Positions 1 to 7,015 of a stretch of 36,381 nucleotides of DNA are shown piece after piece; within the stretch, counting starts at the first letter, position 1, and the number at the start of each line of letters is the position of its first letter. A model generated the notes under the pieces. The model searched no databases. It was not told the origin of the DNA and saw only the letters and a program-made list of their open reading frames with translations. Where the stretch lies: positions 1-36,381 of the forward strand of contig PAPH01000083.1 of assembly GCA_002709005.1 (NCBI GenBank), given 5' to 3'. The stretch is from Hyphomicrobiales bacterium. Lineage in GTDB: Bacteria > Pseudomonadota > Alphaproteobacteria > Rhizobiales > Rhizobiaceae. The translations under genes were made by a program, and so were the position numbers.

Positions 1-715
1 ATTCGTAGGGCTGGGCCCGGCGCAGGTCCCAGGACGCGCCCGAACCGCGCACCATGACACCGGAGAACCCCCAGGCGAATGCATCCTCGAGCGAGACGAC
101 GCCGATATCGACGTTGCGCTGCTTGTAGATGCGGTTGCCGGTCAGCAGGCTCTCGATGTCGCCCAGAACCTTGAGGAACGGATCGCACCAGGCGCCGATA
201 TCCTCGATGAGTTCCGGCGGGACGTCCTGATGGACGCCGCCGGGACGGAAATAGGCGGCGTGCATCCGCGCGCCGCAGGCCCGCTCGTAGAAGACCATGA
301 GCTTTTCACGCTCTTCGAAGCCCCAGACCGGCGGCGTCATGGCGCCCACGTCCATCGCCTGCGTGGTGACGTTCATGACGTGCGAGAGGATACGGCCGAT
401 CTCGGAGAAGAGAACGCGGATCAACTGGCCGCGCATCGGGATCTCGAGACCGAGCAGCTTCTCGACCGCCAGCGCGAAGGCGTGCTCCTGGTTCATCGGC
501 GCCACATAGTCGAGGCGGTCGAAATAGGGCACGGCCTGCAGATAGGTCTTGGTCTCGATCAGTTTCTCGGTGCCGCGGTGCAGAAGGCCGATATGCGGGT
601 CGACGCGTTCGACGATTTCGCCGTCAAGCTCGAGCACCAGACGCAGAACGCCGTGGGCGGACGGATGCTCCGGACCGAAGTTGATCGTGAAATTGCGGAC
701 GTTGTGTTCAGTCAT
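1..715 (-). CDS. nuoD: NADH-quinone oxidoreductase subunit D (partial, C-terminus outside window)
   Basis: The frame from the ATG at 713-715 is open to the window edge and gives about 238 N-terminal residues of an expected roughly 400. It begins [18 protein letters not shown] and continues with typical NuoD stretches ([54 protein letters not shown]). NuoD is the 49-kDa-type subunit of complex I. It lies in the peripheral arm on the cytoplasmic face and, with NuoB, frames the quinone site and cluster N2. A GGAG ribosome site lies about 7 bases before the ATG. It follows nuoA, nuoB and nuoC on the same strand but is separated from nuoC by an inserted small gene (778-1173), which is not the usual arrangement. 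The start is secure. Confidence 0.97.
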   Translation of the reverse strand, partial: MTEHNVRNFTINFGPEHPSAHGVLRLVLELDGEIVERVDPHIGLLHRGTEKLIETKTYLQAVPYFDRLDYVAPMNQEHAFALAVEKLLGLEIPMRGQLIRVLFSEIGRILSHVMNVTTQAMDVGAMTPPVWGFEEREKLMVFYERACGARMHAAYFRPGGVHQDVPPELIEDIGAWCDPFLKVLGDIESLLTGNRIYKQRNVDIGVVSLEDAFAWGFSGVMVRGSGASWDLRRAQPYE

Positions 716-735
716 TGGAGGCTCCGTGGGGGAGC

Positions 736-758
736 GTGAAATGGTGAATAGTGAATGG
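736..758. repeat. Left inverted repeat (GTGAAT-type units) bracketing the gene inserted in the nuo operon
   Basis: Bases 736-749 (GTGAAATGGTGAAT) are the exact reverse complement of 1172-1185. A further GTGAAT-like unit follows at 751-756. The repeat lies just upstream of the nuoD ribosome site, so an insertion here would leave nuoD translation intact. Confidence 0.8.
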
Positions 759-777
759 TGCCTGGCGAATTCTCATT

Positions 778-1173
778 TCACTCAATGCCCTCTTTTGCTT
801 CAAGCTTGCGGATCAAGGCCCGAAGCATTTTTCCCAGTCTTTCAGTGCGAAGCGCGAAATCTCCGGCGACCTTCTCAGCCATCAATCCCACTCGCTTCGA
901 CAACTCGATGTGCGTTTCAAGTTCTTTCAGCGATCCTTGAGCTATCCGAAGATAGTGGATGAAGCTCCTGCGCTGATCCCGTCCGAACCCTTCCGCGATG
1001 TTTGCAGCGATGGAAACCGAACTCCGCCTCATTTGGCTCGTCATCCCGTAAACCTCTTCGCGCGGAAAGCCGGTGGTGATCCTGTAGATCTCTTCGGCTA
1101 GTTCCATTGCGTCCTGCCATATGCGCAGGTCGCGGTAGTCGCGAATGTGCTCGGGATCAGTTCCGCCTTCCAT
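778..1173 (-). CDS. Four-helix-bundle protein (23S rRNA intervening-sequence protein family), inserted between nuoC and nuoD
   Basis: This 131-residue protein has the features of the small four-helix-bundle/S23 family: an N-terminal YRDLRIWQDAMELA segment, then TTGFPREEVYGMTSQMRRSS, SIAANIAEGFGR and a C-terminal helical half (FIHYLRIAQGSLKELETHI). Known members form pentameric bundles. They are encoded in intervening sequences of 23S rRNA genes or at scattered chromosomal sites, and their function is unknown. Here the gene is co-oriented with the nuo genes, starts about 30 bases after nuoC and ends 62 bases before nuoD, so it is probably transcribed with them. Both flanks carry GTGAAT-type repeats in inverted order, and the right copy overlaps its start codon. 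This suggests insertion as a unit. It has no recognisable role in complex I. The ATG at 1171-1173 fits the usual family N-terminus. Confidence 0.85.
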   Translation of the reverse strand: MEGGTDPEHIRDYRDLRIWQDAMELAEEIYRITTGFPREEVYGMTSQMRRSSVSIAANIAEGFGRDQRRSFIHYLRIAQGSLKELETHIELSKRVGLMAEKVAGDFALRTERLGKMLRALIRKLEAKEGIE

Positions 1174-1199
1174 TCACCATTTCACCAATCACAATTCAC
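1172..1199. repeat. Right inverted repeat (ATTCAC-type units) bracketing the inserted gene
   Basis: ATTCACCATTTCAC at 1172-1185 is the perfect 14-base inverted partner of 736-749. Degenerate units continue to 1199 (CAATCACAATTCACC), ending just before the nuoC stop. The start codon of the inserted gene lies at its inner edge. Confidence 0.8.
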
Positions 1200-1201
1200 C
1201 C

Positions 1202-1804
1202 TTATCCGCTCTTCTTCTCGTCGCCCGGCAGCACGTATTCGGCACCTTCCCAGGGCGAGAGAAATTCGAAGTTGCGGAATTCCTGCCTCAACTCCACCGG
1301 TTCGTAGACCACGCGCTTGGCTTCGTCGTCGTAACGCACTTCCACATAGCCGGTCGTGGGAAAGTCCTTGCGCATCGGATGACCCTCGAAGCCGTAATCG
1401 GTGAGGATGCGGCGCAGGTCCGGATGGCCGGAGAACAGGATTCCGTAGAGGTCGTAGGCTTCGCGCTCGAACCAGTCGGCGCCGGGATAGACCTGCGTGG
1501 CGGAGGGAACGGTTTCCCCTTCAGCGACGGAAGCCTTGACGCGGATGCGCTGGTTCTGGCGCGGCGACAGCAAATGATGGACCAGATCGAAGCGCGAGGC
1601 GCGCCCCGGCCAGTCGACCCCGCAGCCGTCGATATAGCAGACGAACTGGCACTGCGCGTCATCGCGCAGGAAGGTCAGCAGCTCGATCAGTCGCGACGGA
1701 TCGACGGCGACCGTCAATTCGTCATAGGCGATCGAGACGCCCTCGATGAGGTCGCCCTTGGTCTCCGAGATATAATCGGCGAGATCGGACAGCGCCTGGT
1801 TCAT
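1202..1804 (-). CDS. nuoC: NADH-quinone oxidoreductase subunit C
   Basis: This 200-residue protein has the NuoC/30-kDa signature in its middle ([20 protein letters not shown], then [17 protein letters not shown], about residues 113-150). NuoC is a peripheral-arm subunit of proton-pumping complex I that packs against NuoD and NuoB. The ATG at 1802-1804 gives the usual N-terminus ([12 protein letters not shown]) and has a strong GGGAGGG ribosome site just upstream. Earlier in-frame starts would run into nuoB coding sequence and are rejected. nuoB ends 11 bases upstream, so the genes are co-transcribed. NuoC is separate from NuoD here, not fused as in enterobacteria. Length and motifs are normal. 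Confidence 0.97.
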   Translation of the reverse strand: MNQALSDLADYISETKGDLIEGVSIAYDELTVAVDPSRLIELLTFLRDDAQCQFVCYIDGCGVDWPGRASRFDLVHHLLSPRQNQRIRVKASVAEGETVPSATQVYPGADWFEREAYDLYGILFSGHPDLRRILTDYGFEGHPMRKDFPTTGYVEVRYDDEAKRVVYEPVELRQEFRNFEFLSPWEGAEYVLPGDEKKSG

Positions 1805-1815
1805 TCGTCCCTCCC

Positions 1816-2400
1816 CTAGCGCTCGATCGTGCCGGTGCGGCGGATCTTCTTCTGCAGAAGCAGCACACCGTAAAGCAGCGCCTCGGCGGTCGGCGGGCAG
1901 CCCGGCACATAGATGTCGACCGGGACCACGCGATCGCAGCCGCGCACCACCGAATAGGAATAGTGGTAATAGCCGCCGCCGTTGGCGCAGGAGCCCATCG
2001 AGATCACATAGCGCGGCTCGGGCATCTGGTCGTAGACCTTCCTGAGCGCAGGCGCCATCTTGTTGGTCAGCGTCCCGGCGACGATCATGACGTCGGACTG
2101 GCGCGGCGAGGCGCGCGGCGCGACCCCGAAGCGTTCCAGGTCGTAACGCGGCCCGGAGACCTGCATCAGCCCCTCGACGGCGCAGCAGGCCAGACCGAAC
2201 TGCATCCACATCAAAGAGCCGGTGCGGGCCCAGGTGATCAGATCGTCCGTGGTGGTGACGAGAAAGCCCTTGTCGGCCAGTTCGTCATTGACCTCGGAGA
2301 AGAACGCGTCGTTGGAGCCGACCGGCTTGCCGGTGGCGGGATCGAGCACGCCCTTGGGCTGAGGTGCGACAAGCGTGGTGTTCTGGGTATTCACTCCCAT
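1816..2400 (-). CDS. nuoB: NADH-quinone oxidoreductase subunit B
   Basis: This 194-residue protein carries the four ligands of iron-sulphur cluster N2: adjacent Cys72-Cys73 in GLACCAVE, Cys138 in MGSCANGG and Cys168 in [15 protein letters not shown]2 is the last cluster of the complex I chain and passes electrons to quinone. I chose the ATG at 2398-2400 because AAGGGAG lies 9 bases upstream. An in-frame ATG at 2421 is possible but has no ribosome site. The start overlaps the end of nuoA by 10 bases, consistent with translational coupling. No residue looks unusual. Confidence 0.97.
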   Translation of the reverse strand: MGVNTQNTTLVAPQPKGVLDPATGKPVGSNDAFFSEVNDELADKGFLVTTTDDLITWARTGSLMWMQFGLACCAVEGLMQVSGPRYDLERFGVAPRASPRQSDVMIVAGTLTNKMAPALRKVYDQMPEPRYVISMGSCANGGGYYHYSYSVVRGCDRVVPVDIYVPGCPPTAEALLYGVLLLQKKIRRTGTIER

Positions 2401-2756
2401 TCGAGCGCTCCCTTCTTCCATTCATAGATAAAGCCGATGGTCAGCACGCCGAGAAACGCCATCATCGACCAGAAACCGATCCAGCCGACATCGCTGAACG
2501 AGACCGCCCAGGGAAACAGGAAGGCCACTTCCAGATCGAAGATGATGAACAGGATCGACACCAGATAAAAGCGGATGTCGAATTTCATGCGGGCGTCGTC
2601 GAAGGCGTTGAAACCGCATTCGTAGGCCGAAAGCTTTTCCGAATCAGGGGCTTTGTAGGCAACCGCGAAGGGCGCGATCAACAAGGCCAGCCCGATGACG
2701 AGGGCGATTCCGAGGAAGATCGCGATCGGCAGATAGTTGCCAAGAAGTTCAGTCAT
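2391..2756 (-). CDS. nuoA: NADH-quinone oxidoreductase subunit A
   Basis: This 121-residue membrane subunit of complex I has three hydrophobic helices at about residues 8-32, 63-86 and 90-111. Between helices 1 and 2 lies the conserved loop [40 protein letters not shown] region (about residues 41-76, including the conserved Cys and acidic residues). NuoA sits at the junction of membrane and peripheral arms near the quinone site. It is the first gene of the nuo operon, and nuoB starts within its last codons. The ATG at 2754-2756 gives the usual N-terminus ([14 protein letters not shown]). The nuo promoter must lie upstream, but I could not identify it with confidence. Confidence 0.97.
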   Translation of the reverse strand: MTELLGNYLPIAIFLGIALVIGLALLIAPFAVAYKAPDSEKLSAYECGFNAFDDARMKFDIRFYLVSILFIIFDLEVAFLFPWAVSFSDVGWIGFWSMMAFLGVLTIGFIYEWKKGALEWE

Positions 2757-3090
2757 GGCGTCCGTTTCCGTCTCCCGGCCCCGGTCCGGTCGGGCCGAAG
2801 CCCGGCAGGTCCGCCGGAGCGGGTTTCTTGCTGCATTGCGGCGTGGTTAGCGCAGGCCGTACGTCTGCGCAAGAGCGCGCCTACGTTTTGGCCTGAAGAA
2901 CCGATCCGAGGCCAGAATAGTTCGCACGTCCCGGATTGGCGAGAGCGGCGGGGGAGAAAAATGGTCGCGCCCGCCCCTGCTTGCTACGGGCGGTTTCTTG
3001 GGACCGCGGGCCGGTCATGCCCGGCTGAGCTCGAGTCGGGCTTTTGTGGAACGCCCGTCAGTCGCGGCCGGCAAAGCCGAGCCGACAGTC
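2757..3090. other. Intergenic region between nuoA and the tRNA-Asp terminator
   Basis: About 330 bases with no supported gene. The nuo promoter is expected here on the minus strand, but I see no convincing -35/-10 pair. A 6-base inverted repeat (TGGCCT near 2890, AGGCCA near 2910) with a 14-base loop is visible and may be chance. Confidence 0.5.
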
Positions 3091-3116
3091 AAAACGCGGC
3101 GCTTCGCGTCAGCGCC
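3091..3116 (-). terminator. Candidate terminator of tRNA-Asp
   Basis: Read on the minus strand, GGCGCT, a 7-base loop and AGCGCC are followed by GCG and four T residues (AAAA at 3091-3094 on the plus strand). It lies 37 bases past the tRNA 3' end, a sensible place for rho-independent termination. The T run is short. Confidence 0.5.
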
Positions 3117-3152
3117 TTCTCGACAAGAACATATCAGGAGAAAAGTTGAAAA

Positions 3153-3229
3153 TGGCGCGAGTGACGGGGCTCGAACCCGCGACCTCCGGCGTGACAGGCC
3201 GGCACTCTAACCAACTGAGCTACACCCGC
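3153..3229 (-). tRNA. tRNA-Asp (anticodon GTC)
   Basis: The minus strand folds as a tRNA of 77 bases. The acceptor stem GCGGGTG pairs with CACTCGC, followed by G and an encoded CCA. The D-arm starts TAGCTCAGTTGG, the anticodon stem-loop GCCGG-CCTGTCACG-CCGG carries GTC, and the T-arm has GGTTCGAGCC. The anticodon GTC reads Asp codons GAC and GAT. Confidence 0.97.
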
Positions 3230-3272
3230 GCATTTTCAGACGAAACGGCGTTGCGCCGTCCGTGTGAGCGGC

Positions 3273-3301
3273 TGATTAAGGGGTTCGCTCCGGGGTGTCA
3301 A
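3273..3301 (-). promoter_or_regulatory. Candidate promoter of tRNA-Asp
   Basis: On the minus strand a perfect TTGACA (3296-3301) is followed after 17 bases by TAATCA (3273-3278), a weak -10 match. This lies about 43 bases before the tRNA. A small hairpin (ACGGCG-CAA-CGCCGT) falls in the leader. The -35 is strong and the -10 is doubtful. Confidence 0.4.
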
Positions 3302-3488
3302 GCGGCGAAATCGTGCGCCGTGCAACATTCTTGTGACGGAGCCGAAAATCCGCATCCCGGCCGTCCGCCGGACGCATTCCCGGCAACCCCGGCGCAGGCG
3401 GCTCTCCCCTCACCTTCTACAGGGGAGCCCCACCCGGCGGAGAATTGGAGACTTGCGAAAGAACCAAAAATTCCGCCGCGATTGCCGC

Positions 3489-3517
3489 TTGCAAGCGACC
3501 GGCGAACCCACTAAAGA
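3489..3517 (+). promoter_or_regulatory. Candidate promoter of tRNA-Val
   Basis: TTGCAA (3489-3494), a 17-base spacer and TAAAGA (3512-3517) place transcription start near 3524, about 9 bases before the tRNA. Spacing and position are right and the hexamers are moderate matches. Apart from the two tRNA promoters I see nothing else in the roughly 300 bases between the tRNAs. Confidence 0.4.
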
Positions 3518-3532
3518 CGTCGGCGCTGGAGC

Positions 3533-3608
3533 GGGCGATTAGCTCAGCTGGTAGAGCGCCTCGTTTACACCGAGGATGTCGGGAGTTCGAGTCTCTCATC
3601 GCCCACCA
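3533..3608 (+). tRNA. tRNA-Val (anticodon TAC)
   Basis: A 76-base tRNA. The acceptor stem GGGCGAT pairs with ATCGCCC, followed by A and an encoded CCA. The D-arm is AGCTCAGCTGGTAGAGC, the anticodon stem CCTCG/CGAGG encloses TTTACAC (anticodon TAC), and the T-arm is GGGAGTTCGAGTCTCTC. It reads Val GTA/GTG codons. Confidence 0.97.
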
Positions 3609-3867
3609 TTTTCCCAAAAGGTAAAGTCGGCTCTCCAAAACCCGGGGTCCGCAGGGCGCCATGGGCGCTTCAGGCGCGCCGGCGTGTCTGTTGCAGCAGA
3701 AAATTGTTCTAATCAAACAAATCCTGCAACTCTCCGACCAGCCGAATAACGCAGAGCCAACCGGGTACCAGCAGCGGAATCAGCGGTCGAGATCAAGCCT
3801 ATCGACGGGCCTTGAAGCCAGAGAGCTTGATCGGCGCGTCCTGAACTCCAGCCGTCCGGGGCGGTAT
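3609..3867. other. Intergenic region downstream of tRNA-Val and tonB
   Basis: About 260 bases without a supported gene, between two transcription units that converge on it. A perfect 8-base inverted repeat, GATCAAGC (3791-3798) and GCTTGATC (3835-3842) around a 36-base loop, lies 26 bases past the tonB stop. It has no T run, so a terminator role is unproven. Confidence 0.45.
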
Positions 3868-4815
3868 CTACCGCGTAAACGCCAGCGGCACGGAAAACGT
3901 CCAGCTTGAGCGCCCGGCGCCGGCGGGAATTGCCGGGAACGGGGCGGCGCGGCGGACGGCGTCACGGGCGGCGGCATCGAGAACGGCGGAACCGGAGCTG
4001 CGGGCGACCCGCACACCGCCGACCGAGCCGTTGCGCGACACGGTGAAGGAAACGACCGCGGTGCCGCGCAGGCGGTCGCGCTTGGCCTCTCGCGGATAGC
4101 GCAGCGCGCGACGGAGTTTCGAGGCGATCTTGCCCGGATAGTTGGAAACCTTGGCGTTGCCCGGATCGCGCTTGGCCTGGGCGGTCTGGTTGCCGCTCGC
4201 CGCGCGAACCGCATTGGCTTTCTGCTGCCCGCCCGCGCCGGCCGATTTCGTCTTCGGCTTCGGCTGGGCCTTCTTCACCGGCTTGGCCCTGGCCTGCTGT
4301 GTCTCGGCCTTCTTCTGCACCTTCGGGCGCTCGGGCGCCGGCGTCGGCACCGGCACGTCCGGCAGCGCCGCAAGTTCGCTCGTCGGAGCGACGGAGGCGG
4401 TCTCCACCGGATCGGCGGGCGCGACTTCGGTCGGTTCGACGGCTTCGGCCTCGGTCGGTTCCGCGGCTTCGACTGCCTCGGGCTCGACACTCTCGATCAC
4501 GTCCTCGGTCCGGGGCTCCTCGATCGCCTCATCGGGCTCGACGGGCGTCAGTTCAGCCGTCTCGACCGGTTCCTCGACGGTTTCGACCGGTTCTATCTCG
4601 CTCGTCTCGGACTGTTCGGCGGGATCGATATCGTCGGACGGCTCGCCCGACTGGACCGCGTCGTCAAAGGCATTGCCGAGGATGAGCATGTCGACGGCCG
4701 CGCCGCCGGCCACCTTGGTTTCCGGCTTGGCGGGCACGAAATATCCGGCCACCGCGAGATGAATCCCGGCGGAGACGAGGATTGCCGCGGTCACATGGCG
4801 GGTTTTCAGTTTCAT
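3868..4815 (-). CDS. tonB: TonB family energy transducer
   Basis: This 315-residue protein has the TonB layout. A short cytoplasmic end and one inner-membrane helix (about residues 9-27) are followed by a long acidic Glu/Thr/Val/Pro-rich periplasmic stretch (about 45-165), then a basic Lys/Pro-rich stretch (about 175-215), and a C-terminal TonB domain (about 226-315) with YPGKIASKLRRALRYP and GTAVVSFTVSRNG. TonB passes proton-motive-force energy from ExbB/ExbD to outer-membrane receptors. The ATG at 4813-4815 overlaps the stop of the preceding exbD as ATGA, so translation is coupled. An upstream in-frame start at 4998 would lie inside exbD and is rejected. Position opposite hmuPSTUV points to haem uptake. 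No TonB-dependent receptor gene is in the window. Confidence 0.92.
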   Translation of the reverse strand: MKLKTRHVTAAILVSAGIHLAVAGYFVPAKPETKVAGGAAVDMLILGNAFDDAVQSGEPSDDIDPAEQSETSEIEPVETVEEPVETAELTPVEPDEAIEEPRTEDVIESVEPEAVEAAEPTEAEAVEPTEVAPADPVETASVAPTSELAALPDVPVPTPAPERPKVQKKAETQQARAKPVKKAQPKPKTKSAGAGGQQKANAVRAASGNQTAQAKRDPGNAKVSNYPGKIASKLRRALRYPREAKRDRLRGTAVVSFTVSRNGSVGGVRVARSSGSAVLDAAARDAVRRAAPFPAIPAGAGRSSWTFSVPLAFTR

Positions 4816-5207
4816 TCCGCGGCGTGCTCGGTCACGAGGACGATATTGGTGAGGCCCGCGGTCCGGAGCGCGCCGACGATATCCACAAGTTCGGTTGCCG
4901 GCAGATCGCGGTCGGCGGCGATTCGGAATGCCGCGCCCTGGTGCTCCTCGGCCCAGCCGGCGAGTTCCGAATCGATTTCCACCGGCTCGCCGCGCCAAGT
5001 GGCGCGTCCGTCCCCGGCGATGAACAGCATGTCGGGCGGCGCGGCGTTTTCCTCGCGCGTGGTGGTGATGAAGCTGACCTCGGGATCGCGCGGCGGGGCC
5101 AGCGTGCCGGCGATCAGAAAGAAGATCAGCATCAGGAAGACCACGTTGATGAGCGCGATCGTGCTTTCCTGCTTGCGCGGCTTGTGGGGGCTGGGAATGC
5201 GAATCAT
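4812..5207 (-). CDS. exbD2: ExbD/TolR family protein, second copy, lacking the transmembrane Asp
   Basis: This 131-residue protein has an N-terminal cytoplasmic tail, one transmembrane helix (about residues 16-37, TIALINVVFLMLIFFLIAG) and a periplasmic domain, as in ExbD. In ExbD and TolR an Asp in this helix is needed for proton use (Asp25 in E. coli ExbD). Here the equivalent position, residue 21, is Asn (codon AAC), whereas the neighbouring copy has Asp in PLIDVIFLL. The gene overlaps the first exbD by 4 bases (ATGA) and tonB by 4 bases. The two copies are clearly different in sequence, not a recent duplication. I infer a structural or regulatory partner in a mixed ExbD pair. Family assignment is secure and its role is not. 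Confidence 0.88.
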   Translation of the reverse strand: MIRIPSPHKPRKQESTIALINVVFLMLIFFLIAGTLAPPRDPEVSFITTTREENAAPPDMLFIAGDGRATWRGEPVEIDSELAGWAEEHQGAAFRIAADRDLPATELVDIVGALRTAGLTNIVLVTEHAAE

Positions 5208-5590
5208 CCGCCTCTCCTCGATACGCTCACTTTCAGACCGGAGCCGGACGCGGCCTCCAGAACCGAGACGAAATCCTGCGAGGTCGCGTCCTTCTCGACC
5301 AGAATCACCAGGTTTTCGGCACCGACCTCCTTCAGCCCGGCCAGCCTGGCCGCGATCGCGCCGGTCTCCAGAGCCTCGCCGTTCAACCGGACGTCGCCCG
5401 GACGAACCGAAATCATCGCGTCAGGCCGGTTGGCACCGCCGCCGCCCGAAGCCCCGCCTTCCACCGGCACCTGCGAGAAGCGCGAGAAGGTGGAGGAGAG
5501 CATGAAGAACAGGAGCAGCAGGAAGATGACGTCGATGAGCGGCGTCAGCCCAAGCCTGCGGCGGACGAATCTGGGCGCGTCAACCCGCAA
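5204..5590 (-). CDS. exbD1: Biopolymer transport protein ExbD, first copy
   Basis: This 128-residue ExbD/TolR protein has a basic N-terminal tail, a membrane helix (about residues 16-38) with the proton-carrying Asp20 in LTPLIDVIFLLLLFF, and a periplasmic domain ending SGSGLKVSVSRRGG. With ExbB it forms the inner-membrane motor that energises TonB. Its start overlaps the end of exbB by 11 bases and its stop overlaps the second exbD as ATGA, so all are translated from one message. This copy keeps every feature expected of an active ExbD. Confidence 0.92.
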   Translation of the reverse strand: MRVDAPRFVRRRLGLTPLIDVIFLLLLFFMLSSTFSRFSQVPVEGGASGGGGANRPDAMISVRPGDVRLNGEALETGAIAARLAGLKEVGAENLVILVEKDATSQDFVSVLEAASGSGLKVSVSRRGG

Positions 5591-6275
5591 GGGCCGCCTC
5601 CCCCGCGCGTGGCGCAGACGGGTTGTGCGGCTCGATGCTGGGGCGCGTGCCCAGAACGTCGGCCGTCAAGGTTTCCACGGCGACGCGCTCGCTCTCGATG
5701 CGGGTTTCCAGCCAGGTCAGCACCAGCGAGACCGGCATGGCGACGGCAAGCCCAGCGGCGGTGGTGAGCAGCGCCACCCAGATGCCGCCGGCGAGAATTG
5801 ACGGATCGACGGCGTTGCCCGCCGTCTGCAACTGCCGGAAGGCGTCGATCATGCCGAGGACGGTACCGAACAGCCCCAGAAGCGGCGCCACCTGCGCAAC
5901 CGCGTCGAGAAAGCGAAAACCCGACTGAAGATCGTGAAAGCGCTCGGTTACGTCGCGGGCGATCCGCTCCTCGATTTCGGCCTTTTCGGCACGCCGGTCG
6001 GTCCTGAGCTGAATGGCGAGAGCCACGGCGCGGGCGGCCGCCGAGCGGCCCTCGCGGGCGAGCGCCAGCGCCTCGCGCGGCCGGCCCTCGAGCCACAGGC
6101 CCACCGCCTTTTCGGCACGGGCGCGACGGCCCACCCCCATGCGGAAGAACTGCCAGAATTTCAGGAGGATAACCGCAAGACTTACCGCGGAGATCACCAT
6201 GATGATGGCAACCACCGGCCCCCCGAGTTCAGCGAGCGAGGCGAGCGTTTCGAATGCGTTGGTCAGCGAAATCAT
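5580..6275 (-). CDS. exbB: Biopolymer transport protein ExbB (MotA/TolQ/ExbB proton channel family)
   Basis: This 231-residue inner-membrane protein has three hydrophobic helices: about residues 19-42, 120-146 and 158-186. The core signature AQVAPLLGLFGTVLGMIDAF and the later GGIWVALLTTAAGLAVAMP match ExbB/TolQ. ExbB forms the pentameric channel around ExbD. I chose the ATG at 6273-6275 (MISLTNAFETL) because AAGGACG lies about 7 bases upstream. Longer in-frame starts give a low-complexity basic extension and are unlikely. It is followed without a gap by two exbD genes and tonB, and preceded by a secreted-protein gene 103 bases upstream. Iron control through the box at 6924-6938 is likely. Confidence 0.93.
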   Translation of the reverse strand: MISLTNAFETLASLAELGGPVVAIIMVISAVSLAVILLKFWQFFRMGVGRRARAEKAVGLWLEGRPREALALAREGRSAAARAVALAIQLRTDRRAEKAEIEERIARDVTERFHDLQSGFRFLDAVAQVAPLLGLFGTVLGMIDAFRQLQTAGNAVDPSILAGGIWVALLTTAAGLAVAMPVSLVLTWLETRIESERVAVETLTADVLGTRPSIEPHNPSAPRAGEAALAG

Positions 6276-6378
6276 CGTGGGCGTCCTTGTTGCAGGAACG
6301 TTATTGTCAGGAACCGAATTCGGCGTCGGTGAGGTTCTTGGTCTTAAGTGCGGCGCCGCAATCGGCCGCCTCGATCCC

Positions 6379-6816
6379 CTAGCCCGCGCAGCGCGCGGCG
6401 CCATTGACGAGGATGCGCGAAACGCTCTCGCAGCCGGTATCGGGGAGATCGAACCGGCGCACGACGGTCTTGCCGACCGGCAGGGCGCCGAAATCGAAGA
6501 CGGTCATCAGCTTGACCAGGCCCTTGCCGTCGAAGATCACCATTTCGAAGCCGCTGCTTTTCAGATCTGTGGAGAAGCCGTTATGCGTGACGAAGGTCAT
6601 GCGGCAGGCCTCGCCGTTCTGCTCCAGCCGGTTGAGCTCGATATCGATCGTGCCCTTCCCGGCAGTGCTCCCTTCGACCGCTCCATCCGGCGCGGCATGG
6701 GCGCTCACGGCCTGCGCCACGAGCAGCGCGGCGGCGGTGGCGAAGCGGCCGAAGGCTGACGATTCCCTTTCGACAGAGTGCCTTTTGCGCGCAATCGGCA
6801 AAATCGCCAAACCCAT
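6379..6816 (-). CDS. Small secreted protein of unknown function at the head of the exbB-exbD-tonB operon
   Basis: This 145-residue protein has a long basic N-terminal region, a hydrophobic stretch (about residues 25-38) and a signal-peptidase-like site after AHA (residue 41). That leaves a mature periplasmic or secreted domain of about 104 residues with three cysteines (in GEACRM, DTGCES and AARCAG). I do not recognise a named domain. The pattern of alternating hydrophobic residues suggests a beta-rich fold. A GGAG ribosome site lies 8 bases before the ATG at 6814-6816. It is the first gene after the iron-box promoter and is followed by exbB, so it probably acts with TonB-driven haem or iron uptake. 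The odd number of cysteines leaves at least one unpaired, available for metal or haem binding, but this is speculation. Confidence 0.75.
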   Translation of the reverse strand: MGLAILPIARKRHSVERESSAFGRFATAAALLVAQAVSAHAAPDGAVEGSTAGKGTIDIELNRLEQNGEACRMTFVTHNGFSTDLKSSGFEMVIFDGKGLVKLMTVFDFGALPVGKTVVRRFDLPDTGCESVSRILVNGAARCAG

Positions 6817-6910
6817 GATTGTACTCCATTATTAGCATCAGGCGCAGCGGCCGGAGGGGCGCGCGCCAATTCGGGAGTGAAAACATGATTTCTCCACTCC
6901 ACTATTGCAT

Positions 6911-6950
6911 CCGATATAAAACATGATAATTCGTGTCAAGAAATAACACG
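6911..6950 (-). promoter_or_regulatory. Divergent iron-control region: TGA-N9-TCA (IRO/RirA-type) box over a sigma70-like promoter
   Basis: Between the exbB and hmu operons, TGA-N9-TCA occurs at 6924-6938. This is the reported iron-responsive (IRO) motif bound by RirA in rhizobia. On the minus strand the box overlaps a perfect -35 TTGACA (6934-6939), followed after 17 bases by TATCGG (6911-6916). A repressor bound here would block the minus-strand promoter. A second short palindrome, CGTGT-N9-ACACG (6932-6950), overlaps it. The plus-strand hmuP promoter should lie in the same area but is not clear. Motif and spacing are read directly; the identity of the regulator is inferred. Confidence 0.6.
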
Positions 6951-7015
6951 TACCAACTGACCCTCGCCCAGCCAGCCTAACGCCAGCCCAGCGAGACGAG
7001 GGAATCTTCTTTGTC

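Noticed and set aside
3044..3514. Open frame containing VTGLEPATSGVTGRHSNQLSYTRA
   Set aside because: This is the conceptual translation of the antisense of tRNA-Asp, a well-known false protein.
3417..3716. Minus-strand frame with MRDSNSRHPRCKRGALPAEL
   Set aside because: It is the translation of the antisense of tRNA-Val; not a gene.
4142..4762. Plus-strand Ser/Ala/Gly-repeat frame opposite tonB
   Set aside because: The repeats are the reverse complement of the Glu/Pro/Val-rich TonB linker; no independent coding evidence.
4816..4998. Longer tonB start inside the upstream exbD
   Set aside because: It gives an Arg/Gly-rich tail before the true cytoplasmic start; the ATGA overlap at 4812-4815 is the natural joint.
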